Shown here in pieces: positions 6,404 to 11,763 of a DNA stretch of 11,763 bases. Under the pieces are notes generated by a model. That model searched no databases, was not told where the DNA came from, and saw only the letters and a program-made list of their open reading frames with translations. Positions within the stretch are counted from its first letter, which is position 1; each line of letters begins with the position of its first letter. The translations under genes were made by a program, and so were the position numbers. This stretch comes from Desulfosarcina sp. (lineage in GTDB: Bacteria; Desulfobacterota; Desulfobacteria; Desulfobacterales; Desulfosarcinaceae), in assembly GCA_018224455.1 (NCBI GenBank), contig JAGTUY010000209.1:1-11763 (forward strand), read 5' to 3'.

Positions 6404-7648
6404 ATGAATGCGACTGCGCAAACTGGGCAAAGATTCAATTATTTTTTCGGATTGATCAATCTGGTGGCGGTTTTTTGTATCGTGTGGCTGCTGTGGTATG
6501 TTTTCATGAACCCCAATACGGTGATGAAACTGTACACCCCCATGTACGGTTTTTCGTTGGTGGTTGGATTTCTTGCCGCCGTCGTGCTGTTGAACAACGT
6601 CGCCGGCGGTTATCCATTTCCGGAAGCTTCAACGCAACGATTCGGACCGGTCCAGCGGGGGATAGCCATGACCCTTGTTGCCGTCTTGCTGATGCTTTTT
6701 CTGGTATACATTTTTTTCTGGGGATTTATCGGTAAATTCGGCATCGCCTATTTCAGTCCGCAATCGATCATTGCTTCGGGCGGTCAGGGTGCCGAAATAT
6801 TTAATGCCCGCGAAAACGCATCCACCGCCATCGTTTATTACTTCACTGCTTTTTTATTCTCAGCGCTTTTCTGGAGCGCCGGTTTCGGCCGATGGCCCTG
6901 GCAAAACGACAATCGGGCTGTGACGGCTTGGTCCAGACTGTTTGCCGTCACCTTCTTCAGCGGCATCATCTATATACTCTTGTTTCATCCCCACGTGTGC
7001 TATCTTTTCTACCCGGCCCAGGACAAGGCTGGCGTGGAATCCTGGTGGGCGGAGTTTGCCGGCACGGGCAGCGCTTTTTTCGGGCTCGGCCTTGTCCTTT
7101 GCGTCCTCTTCTGGATCGTGGCATCGGACCTGCTATGGGACGGATATCCCTGGAAATATCTTGAAAAGGAGGGTGAATCCACCTGGGGCAAAGGAGTGGT
7201 TGTCTTTATCGTCACCTTTGTGCTGGGCGTCATCGTGCTCTATGTCCTGATGCAGATCATGAATTATTTTTGGGATGAACCCTTTATGGGCGGGCAATAC
7301 ACCGACGGCCCGGATTTCAGATTCATCCATGCCGGAGAGATCTGCGGGTTCTTTGTTCTGGCGGCGTTTATCCTGAAACACTATTTCAATAATTTCCCCA
7401 ATCTGAACAGCCTGTGGATGGGCGCCATTCTGCGAACCATCCTTGCCGTGGCCGGCGGCATGCTGTTTTACTGGTTCTATTACTCTCCCCTGGCGACCTT
7501 TTTTCTGGGCAAGGTGCCTGGTATTGCCCAGCCCGGTGATACATCGTTGGTTTGGACCATTCTCTTTTTGAGCGTCATCATGGTTCAAGCGGACTTTTTC
7601 GAAGGGTGGCCGCTTAAAAAAAAAGGGATGGAACAAAATAGTGGATGA
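6404..7648 (+). CDS. Integral membrane protein with about ten helices, family not named
   Basis: A 414-residue, strongly hydrophobic protein. About ten membrane segments are visible, near residues 11-34, 45-66, 87-111, 140-163, 180-203, 220-245, 262-285, 310-332, 343-372 and 382-402. Features inside or next to the helices include LLFHPHVC, VASDLLWDG, FIHAGEICGFF and VQADFFEGWP; the buried His, Asp and Glu suggest ligand or ion handling. The length and helix number fit a transporter or a membrane redox subunit, but I see no signature of a named family. A GGAGG ribosome-binding site (6390-6394) lies 9 bases before the ATG. Its stop overlaps the GTG start of the next gene by 8 bases, so these two are translationally coupled and probably act together. 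Confidence 0.85.
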   Translation: MNATAQTGQRFNYFFGLINLVAVFCIVWLLWYVFMNPNTVMKLYTPMYGFSLVVGFLAAVVLLNNVAGGYPFPEASTQRFGPVQRGIAMTLVAVLLMLFLVYIFFWGFIGKFGIAYFSPQSIIASGGQGAEIFNARENASTAIVYYFTAFLFSALFWSAGFGRWPWQNDNRAVTAWSRLFAVTFFSGIIYILLFHPHVCYLFYPAQDKAGVESWWAEFAGTGSAFFGLGLVLCVLFWIVASDLLWDGYPWKYLEKEGESTWGKGVVVFIVTFVLGVIVLYVLMQIMNYFWDEPFMGGQYTDGPDFRFIHAGEICGFFVLAAFILKHYFNNFPNLNSLWMGAILRTILAVAGGMLFYWFYYSPLATFFLGKVPGIAQPGDTSLVWTILFLSVIMVQADFFEGWPLKKKGMEQNSG

Positions 7649-7916
7649 GGGCAAAAGAAAATTTTGCACAAGATACTTTTTCAGGCAGATCGAAAAGGTC
7701 GTTGAGAGTTTTGGGGAGGGTTTGCAAGAAGCCCAGCAGAGCCTGGCATTCGATGATTTTTTTGAATCTTATGAGTCCAGTTACGCTCTGACCCTGGCCT
7801 ACCCGGATGATATTTTAATCGAGACCGCCCATCAGCATGGCATCGACACCGAAGGGCGGGAGAAAAATGAAATTGTAAAGGAGTTGTTTGAAAAACATGG
7901 TGGATACGGTAACTGA
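7641..7916 (+). CDS. Small acidic hypothetical protein, 91 aa
   Basis: A 91-residue protein with no membrane segment, one cysteine (Cys9) and a mainly helical, acidic composition, as in the FDDFFESYESSYALTLAYP stretch (38-56). The C-terminal part (HGIDTEGREKNEIVKELFEKHG) looks like a short helical pair. The start is GTG at 7641, since no ATG or TTG follows near the N-terminus in this frame; it overlaps the membrane-protein stop by 8 bases. The 3' end overlaps the next gene by 20-29 bases. Such tight packing between two larger genes supports a real gene and a role linked to the membrane protein and its downstream neighbour. No family recognised. Confidence 0.72.
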   Translation: MDEGKRKFCTRYFFRQIEKVVESFGEGLQEAQQSLAFDDFFESYESSYALTLAYPDDILIETAHQHGIDTEGREKNEIVKELFEKHGGYGN

Positions 7917-8880
7917 GTGCGAGAGTTTCTTTGAGAATAAAATCAACAGCATGCTGGTGACCACCTCGTGGATCGACGAATTGAAGGACCTGCTGGGAAT
8001 GGAGGCGGTCAGTCAGATTTGGGGAGAGGTTCCGGCTTGGTATATGTGGTTGTCGGATGCCCATGGCGTCTACCGCCTCCAACTGGAAGCGGCCATGAAC
8101 GAAGAAAATAATCCGGTGAACAAACAGGGCTGTTTTTCGATCAAGTGCTATCCATTTGACAGCACGACCGTTTTTGACACCTTCTCCTACGAGGAACAGG
8201 TGTTGAGCCGGGGCCGTTTTTTCGATGACACCCATACCCCGCGGTTTGAAGACATGCAGAAAATTCCCGATTCCCTGTTCATTGTCGCCGCCATGGAATA
8301 CCGGGTGAATCAGGATGACACGATGGCGTGTTTAACCCTGGAAAGCCTGGAGACCCTGCGTTGGGTCTACCCCGAAGAAACGGTACAGCATTTCGATCTG
8401 ATCGGAAAAAGCCGATGCTACCGTAAAGGTGAGATCGGCCGATCGGTGCCGGGCTGGCAACTGGGGTATCCTGTTTTTGACCGCCTGATAGGCATGTATG
8501 CCTACTACAGCAAGGCCAGGCCGGTTCGGGTGCGCATCACGCGTTCACCGGGGTTCGAATACGTGCATACCGGCGACCGTACATTTGCCTGCCTGGATGC
8601 ACCGGAGATCCATCGATTGGCCGCATCGGTTTTTTTTGCATCCCCCAGCTGTCCCGATCGCAGGATTGGTTTAAATGAACCGAATGTCCTGGAGCCGGAA
8701 AAGGAGCCGGGTCAGGTGGAGATCTTGTTGGATCGAACCTTTCCGTGCGGTCATCTGCACCACTCCGAGACGATGGCTTTCCTCCCAACGGTTGAAGGCG
8801 CACCGGTCAACCCGCTCTGGTGGTCCCTGGCCGAGACCGCGTACGCATCCAACCTGGCCTCGACATGCGGCTGCCATTGA
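7888..8880 (+). CDS. Hypothetical protein, about 330 aa, with Cys/His-rich C-terminus
   Basis: I do not recognise a family. The protein is soluble, without signal peptide or membrane segment. Notable parts (numbered from the TTG start): a Trp-rich segment near 45-55 (WGEVPAWYMWLSD); GCFSIKCYPF (81-90); a CGHLHH cluster (297-302); and a terminal CGCH (327-330), all possible metal or cofactor ligands. The start is uncertain: AAAGGAG (7877-7883) lies 4 bases before TTG 7888 and 13 bases before ATG 7897. Either overlaps the previous gene. Past the TGA stop, another reading frame continues with an ordinary-looking peptide and ends in an ATGA overlap with the next gene, so the true C-terminus may be longer by a frame change near 8880. 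Confidence 0.75.
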   Translation: MKNMVDTVTECESFFENKINSMLVTTSWIDELKDLLGMEAVSQIWGEVPAWYMWLSDAHGVYRLQLEAAMNEENNPVNKQGCFSIKCYPFDSTTVFDTFSYEEQVLSRGRFFDDTHTPRFEDMQKIPDSLFIVAAMEYRVNQDDTMACLTLESLETLRWVYPEETVQHFDLIGKSRCYRKGEIGRSVPGWQLGYPVFDRLIGMYAYYSKARPVRVRITRSPGFEYVHTGDRTFACLDAPEIHRLAASVFFASPSCPDRRIGLNEPNVLEPEKEPGQVEILLDRTFPCGHLHHSETMAFLPTVEGAPVNPLWWSLAETAYASNLASTCGCH

Positions 8881-8937
8881 CGCTGGGGACAGGGCAAACG
8901 TCGACCGATATCTGCAGGCTCATTGGGGTGATGGGAA

Positions 8938-9285
8938 ATGATTAGAATCGCCATACCCATATTCCGTCATCGGGTTTCACCGGTGCTGGATACCTGCACC
9001 CGTCTGTTGATCATCGACTACGAGGGGCAAACCGAAGTCGACCGGCGGGAGGTGGCTTTTGAGGTGTACGCCCCATCCGAGCGGATGGAGATTGTAAAAA
9101 AGCTGAACCCCGATGCCGTCATTTGCTGCGGTATCAGCGAAGGGTTTGACAGGATGCTTCAGGCTGGCGGTATCCGGCTGATCTGTGGCATTGCTGGCGA
9201 TGTCCAGCAGGTCGCAGAGGCGTTTCTGTGCAATCGCCTTGATGCCCCCTGTTTCCGGATGCCTGGATTTCAATCTGATGGTTGA
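8938..9285 (+). CDS. NifX/NifB-type cofactor-binding domain protein (dinitrogenase iron-molybdenum cofactor family)
   Basis: A 115-residue single-domain protein of the NifX / NifB C-terminal / MTH1175 type. Seen: an N-terminal strand IRIAIPIF; the family motif SPVLDTCTRLLIID (14-27); a helix SERMEIVKKLNPDAVICCGIS (47-67), where the domain usually has an Asp-x-hydrophobic-x-Cys-Gly strand; and a Gly-rich LICGIAGDVQQVAEAF (81-96). Members bind or carry Fe-S or molybdenum-type cofactors, and in non-fixing anaerobes they occur widely with unknown targets. No nif gene is visible, so nitrogen fixation is not implied. Cysteines 20, 63, 64, 83, 98 and 105 are potential ligands. GGTGATGGGAA lies directly before the ATG; a DsrE gene follows after 40 bp. 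Confidence 0.88.
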   Translation: MIRIAIPIFRHRVSPVLDTCTRLLIIDYEGQTEVDRREVAFEVYAPSERMEIVKKLNPDAVICCGISEGFDRMLQAGGIRLICGIAGDVQQVAEAFLCNRLDAPCFRMPGFQSDG

Positions 9286-9325
9286 ACCTTATGGCATCCA
9301 TTTTATTATCAAAAGGAGGTAGTGC

Positions 9326-9676
9326 ATGGCTAATTTTTTATTCGTCCTGAGCCGAGATGACAATGAGGCGGCAACGCGGTGTTTTCAATTTGCCAAAATA
9401 GCGCATTCAAAAGGACACCAGACGGATCTGTTTTTTATCGACAATGGCGTATGCTGGGCTGATTCCGCAAGAGACCTGTCTGTTAAGACACCCACCGGTG
9501 ATTGCCCGAAAGATTATCTGCCCTACCTGGTTGAGAACCAAGTTCCCATTGGGGTTTGAATTCCGTGTGCCAAGGCTCGTCAGGTTGACGAGAAAAAATT
9601 CTTTTCGAACATGATCCTCGATGGTGTGCCCCATTTGATAGATTTGGCTGCCGAAGCGAAAGTTTTCAATTTCTAA
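9326..9676 (+). CDS. DsrE-family selenoprotein (in-frame TGA at 9557-9559 read as Sec)
   Basis: Read through the TGA, the gene encodes 116 residues. The N-terminus (NFLFVLSRDD, then AKIAHSKGHQTDLFFIDNGV) is a DsrE-like fold. In Cys homologues known to me the active-site stretch reads like V-C-x-P-C-A-x-A-R; here it is V-Sec78-IPCAKAR, a Sec-x-x-Cys81 pair. The tail after the TGA (VPHLIDLAAEAKVFNF) is exactly what the family shows, so the TGA is not the natural end. A SECIS-like hairpin with GGU in its loop follows (9576-9592), and the TAA stop overlaps the next ATG (TAATG). An excellent AGGAGGT (9314-9320) sits 5 bases before the ATG. Probable role: thiol/selenol redox or sulfur/selenium transfer in the cytoplasm. 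The alternative, an inactivated 77-residue gene, is less likely. Confidence 0.87.
9558..9601 (+). promoter_or_regulatory. Bacterial SECIS element directing Sec insertion at 9557-9559
   Basis: Core stem CTCGTC (9576-9581) with GACGAG (9587-9592), six perfect pairs, closing a five-base loop AGGTT (9582-9586) that holds the G-G-U feature known for SelB binding. There are 22 bases between the TGA and the loop, within the usual bacterial distance. An outer stem GAATT (9558-9562) with AATTC (9597-9601) can form and includes part of the TGA, as in the fdhF-type element. Confidence 0.82.
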
Positions 9677-10137
9677 TGAAAGGCCTTGATTTGAATTCAA
9701 AGAGAAAAATCGGAATCATTATCTGTGATCGCTACCGTCGCTGTGCCGGCGGGAAGTGTTTGCGAGCGATGAGGAACAAGGAAGGTGCTTTCAGCATCTA
9801 CGCGGACCTCGACGTTGAGTTGGTCGGTTTTACAACCTGTGATGGCTGTCCGGGTGGAAACATCGAATATGCCGGAGAGGAGATGGTGAAGAATGGCGCC
9901 ACGGTCATTCATTTAGCTACCGGCCTTGTGGTTGGCTACCCACCCTGTCCCCATATCGACGCATTCAAAGCCTTCCTTGAAAAACGGTATGGGATCGAGG
10001 TCGTTGTCGGTACACACCCCATACCGAAAAAATATCTGGATATGCATACCCATTTAGGTACATGGGCGGACGCCGCATGGGCGCCACTGATTGCACCAAC
10101 CCTTAGTGATGAAGTGACACGGACAAATTACGATTAA
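9676..10137 (+). CDS. CGGC-domain protein (putative metal-binding)
   Basis: A 153-residue protein matching the CGGC domain: KIGIIICDRYRRCAGGKC (11-28) with Cys17, Cys23 and Cys28; GFTTCDGCPGGN (51-62) with Cys55 and Cys58; ATGLVVGYPPCPH (81-93) with Cys91; and VVGTHPIP (110-117). The cysteine and histidine set suggests metal or cluster binding; the biochemical role of this family is not established to my knowledge. The ATG at 9676 shares its A with the TAA stop of the selenoprotein gene, so translation is coupled to full read-through of the Sec codon. An unrecoded TGA stop would leave the ribosome 117 bases short of this start, and no strong Shine-Dalgarno is visible for independent initiation. 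Confidence 0.87.
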   Translation: MKGLDLNSKRKIGIIICDRYRRCAGGKCLRAMRNKEGAFSIYADLDVELVGFTTCDGCPGGNIEYAGEEMVKNGATVIHLATGLVVGYPPCPHIDAFKAFLEKRYGIEVVVGTHPIPKKYLDMHTHLGTWADAAWAPLIAPTLSDEVTRTNYD

Positions 10138-10159
10138 GTTCAGTCACGCCAACTATTCT

Positions 10160-10189
10160 TTGACCGTTGGGATATTTCTTTAGTATCTT
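10160..10189 (+). promoter_or_regulatory. Candidate sigma-70 promoter for the UroD-like gene
   Basis: TTGACC (10160-10165), 18 bp, TATCTT (10184-10189), in the 107-bp gap before the UroD-like gene. The -35 is good, the -10 moderate. The predicted start near 10196 falls inside a palindrome (10192-10223), which fits operator control. Confidence 0.4.
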
Positions 10190-10191
10190 TA

Positions 10192-10223
10192 TTATGAGTC
10201 GGATTTATCCGATATTCTCATAA
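10192..10223. promoter_or_regulatory. Palindrome / hairpin overlapping the predicted transcription start
   Basis: TTATGAG (10192-10198) pairs with CTCATAA (10217-10223). An inner TCGGA (10199-10203) pairs with TCCGA (10208-10212) around TTTA, leaving a four-base bulge. No T-run follows, so it is not a standard terminator. It could be a repressor operator or a leader hairpin; I cannot tell which. Confidence 0.5.
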
Positions 10224-10244
10224 TCCTTTGAGCAGCGGCCGGGG

Positions 10245-11243
10245 ATGATAGTGGGTGGAATTTCCCAGAGAAATCGATTCTTAAGAACCCTTTTGGGCGG
10301 CGAAACGGACCGGTTCCCCTTTTTCGACCTTGAGCCCGACGAGGGTACGCTCGGGCGATGGTACCGGGAGGGACTTCCCCGACAGCAGTCATTTTCGACC
10401 TATTTCGGTCTGGAAACGCACCATTCCGTCGGATTGACGCTGCACAGTTACCCTTTTTATCAGAGTGCACAGGGTCTCCTCGACGACCCGTCAGTTTTCA
10501 ACCGGCATTACCATCCGAACCAGCGATCACGGTATGCGCGAAACTTTGTCAAACAAAGCCAACGCAACCATCAACAAGGCCGCGTGCTCTATGTGGATGC
10601 CTCGGGAGGCGGTCTCTTGCAGATGTTGGGTGTGGGCGATTGGGACTCTCTGTGCGCCGCTTGTTTCGCGTTGATGAAAAGGCCGCAGGCGGTGGAGGAC
10701 CTTGTTAGAAGGACCACCGATTTTTACTGTGACTGCCTCGAGAGGGTGCTTTCAAAAGTGTCGGTCGACTACGCCTCCTTTTATGAGCCGATTGCCTCCA
10801 ACCATGCACCCGTGGTCTCTCCGGCGATGTTTGAACGCTTCGCCATACCCTGCTACAGGAAAGTCATTGATCTGTTAAACAAGCATCGTGTCCCGCTTCG
10901 CATTCTTTGCACCACCGGCGGTGACTTGACCTCGCTCCTGCCATCGCTCATCAACGCCGGCATCAACGGCCTCTGGATCAGCAACATCCGCAGCGCCGGC
11001 ATGGAGTACCCCAAGCTTCGTCGTCAATTCGGAACTGAAATCTCCCTGATCGGTGGGATTGACGCAACTGCATTGGCCAGGGATGAGGCGGCCGTGAGAA
11101 AGGCGGTGGAGAAAACGGTGCCTGACCTTCTTGAAAGCGGTCGTTACCTACCCTGCCTCGATGACAGACCACGCAGAAGTATCCCGCTTGCGAACTACCG
11201 ATTGTATCGGCACCTGCTCGAAGACCTATCCCGTAAGGGGTGA
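10245..11243 (+). CDS. Uroporphyrinogen decarboxylase (UroD/MtaA) family protein
   Basis: A 332-residue TIM-barrel protein of the UroD / corrinoid methyltransferase superfamily. Signs: an N-terminal RNRFLRTLLGGETDRFPFFD (9-28), the usual family opening; YASFYEPIASNHAPVVSP (176-193); an IPCYRKVIDLLNKH helix (201-214); RILCTTGGDLTSLLPSLINAGINGL (219-243); SLIGGIDATAL (267-277); and a terminal PLANYRLYRHLLED (314-327). In MtaA-type enzymes a His-x-Cys pair and a later Cys bind zinc. Here the position reads Cys222-Thr-Thr, with Cys304 near the usual third site, so the ligand set differs. True haem-pathway UroD is improbable given the sequence and context; a methyl-transfer or unknown role is more likely. 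No strong ribosome-binding site precedes the ATG at 10245; GTG 10251 is an alternative. Confidence 0.85.
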   Translation: MIVGGISQRNRFLRTLLGGETDRFPFFDLEPDEGTLGRWYREGLPRQQSFSTYFGLETHHSVGLTLHSYPFYQSAQGLLDDPSVFNRHYHPNQRSRYARNFVKQSQRNHQQGRVLYVDASGGGLLQMLGVGDWDSLCAACFALMKRPQAVEDLVRRTTDFYCDCLERVLSKVSVDYASFYEPIASNHAPVVSPAMFERFAIPCYRKVIDLLNKHRVPLRILCTTGGDLTSLLPSLINAGINGLWISNIRSAGMEYPKLRRQFGTEISLIGGIDATALARDEAAVRKAVEKTVPDLLESGRYLPCLDDRPRRSIPLANYRLYRHLLEDLSRKG

Positions 11244-11265
11244 TCTGGATGAGGGTTTCTTACGA

Positions 11266-11514
11266 TCAAGCCACATGAAACCGCACATGGTAAGGGATCG
11301 TATGGATTGCCCGGTCAGCCAGGCGCCTGAATTTTCTTGTCTCAGCCAACCACATGCAGGTCTGGTAAAGCCAACGATAATAAAATTTCGGCATCACGTA
11401 TACCGTCCTCAGTTCGTGCAATTTCCTGTCAGCCCAATAATAAGTCCGCAAGCGATTCCAGCGATATGCCAAGGTTCTTACCGGCAGCAAAATGGCTTTT
11501 TTCAGACGTTTCAT
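11266..11514 (-). CDS. Small basic, aromatic-rich hypothetical protein, 82 aa
   Basis: A possible 82-residue protein starting at the ATG at 11514, with GGGTGA 8 bases upstream on the minus strand; a GTG at 11526 would add four residues. It is very basic, with many Arg and Lys, and unusually rich in Tyr, Trp and His (YYWADRKLHELR, MPKFYYRWLYQT), and lacks a clear membrane segment. It converges on the UroD-like gene with a 22-bp gap. The composition looks protein-like, unlike the serine-rich frames on the other strand. No family recognised, and it may be a remnant of a longer gene. Confidence 0.4.
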   Translation of the reverse strand: MKRLKKAILLPVRTLAYRWNRLRTYYWADRKLHELRTVYVMPKFYYRWLYQTCMWLAETRKFRRLADRAIHTIPYHVRFHVA

Positions 11515-11526
11515 TTTTATTTTCAC

Positions 11527-11673
11527 CCATCACTGCGACTTCTGGATTTCATATTATTGAAATCAACGCGTCTTAATTTTTATTATCGCCGAAACAAATA
11601 TTAACTTGAATTTCGGCCTTGACGTTGTGCCAACATGAGTGGATGGCAGACGTATCAGATAAAATGAGGCACA
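11527..11673. other. Intergenic stretch without recognisable gene
   Basis: More AT-rich than the rest of the window and with stops in all useful frames. I see no RNA gene, terminator or mobile-element end. It separates the leftward small ORF from a possible rightward gene, so it should hold promoters for both. Confidence 0.4.
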
Positions 11674-11763
11674 ATGAGATTGATGCAATGTGAGCCGGTC
11701 GACCGTATGATGATAGGAAATAACTATCTATTGGTGGGGAGTCTGTTGGTTCAGTGCGGGTGG
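11674..11763 (+). CDS. Possible start of a further gene (3' partial)
   Basis: An open frame from the ATG at 11674 to the window end, 30 codons, with GAGG (11666-11669) four bases before it; ATG 11707 or 11710 is an alternative start. The visible part ends in a hydrophobic NNYLLVGSLLVQCGW, which could be the first strand or helix of a protein. Too short to name. Confidence 0.3.
   Translation, partial: MRLMQCEPVDRMMIGNNYLLVGSLLVQCGW

Noticed and set aside
8878..8931. Selenocysteine at the TGA ending the 330-aa gene (8878-8880).
   Set aside because: No hairpin with a GU loop is seen at the right distance, and the frame after it gives only a short, low-quality peptide.
8938..9285. Nitrogen-fixation locus based on the NifX-like gene.
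   Set aside because: The domain is widespread in non-fixing anaerobes and no nif structural or assembly gene is in the window.
9283..9325. Selenocysteine at the TGA ending the NifX-like gene.
   Set aside because: The following codons include the next gene's ribosome-binding site and soon stop; there is no SECIS-like fold.
9326..9559. A complete 77-residue DsrE-like gene ending at TGA 9557-9559, or a pseudogene.
   Set aside because: The frame continues with family-typical sequence, a SECIS-like hairpin follows the TGA, and the real stop is coupled to the next gene.

Overview
The window reads as chromosomal DNA of an anaerobic, probably sulfate-reducing bacterium of the Desulfobacterota (former Deltaproteobacteria). 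This is inferred from moderately high GC, iron-sulfur flavoprotein subunits of the NuoF/HndC type, a sigma-54 activator with a cysteine-bearing PAS domain, DsrE-, NifX- and CGGC-type small proteins, a UroD-like methyltransferase family protein and apparent use of selenocysteine. No rRNA, tRNA, IS element, phage gene or CRISPR array was seen.

Left part (1-3153). The window opens inside the 3' half of a NuoF/HoxF/HndC-like NAD(P)H-binding iron-sulfur subunit, followed by a NuoG-N-terminal/HoxU-like ferredoxin subunit. Together they form a diaphorase-type electron-transfer pair. An unrecognised protein (minus strand, 1448-1897) then lies divergent to a small four-helix membrane protein (2033-2425), which is followed by a spermidine-synthase-like SAM-binding protein (2437-3153).

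Central control region (3202-4835). A PAS/AAA+/Fis sigma-54-dependent activator is encoded on the minus strand. In the 221-bp gap between it and the divergent gene at 4836 there is a good -24/-12 match (4753-4768) pointing rightward, plus a 7-bp-arm inverted repeat upstream that could be an activator site.

Right part (4836-10137). This is a probable sigma-54-driven gene run: a secreted or membrane-anchored monohaem cytochrome c, a Tat-signal metallo-beta-lactamase-fold protein, a 10-helix membrane protein, two overlapping unrecognised genes, a NifX/NifB-type cofactor-binding domain protein, a DsrE-family protein and a CGGC-domain protein. The key observation is that the DsrE gene has an in-frame TGA (9557-9559) followed by a SECIS-like hairpin and a conserved-looking C-terminus. 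The full gene (9326-9676) is very likely a selenoprotein with a Sec-x-x-Cys motif, and its true stop overlaps the CGGC gene start (TAATG). A conventional gene call would truncate it to 77 residues.

End (10138-11763). A candidate sigma-70 promoter with an overlapping palindrome precedes a UroD/MtaA-like protein that lacks the usual His-x-Cys zinc ligands. A small basic, aromatic-rich ORF on the minus strand and the possible first codons of a further gene close the window. The working inference is that 4836-10137, perhaps with the UroD-like gene, is an inducible redox/sulfur- or metal-handling cassette. Its substrate cannot be read from the sequence.
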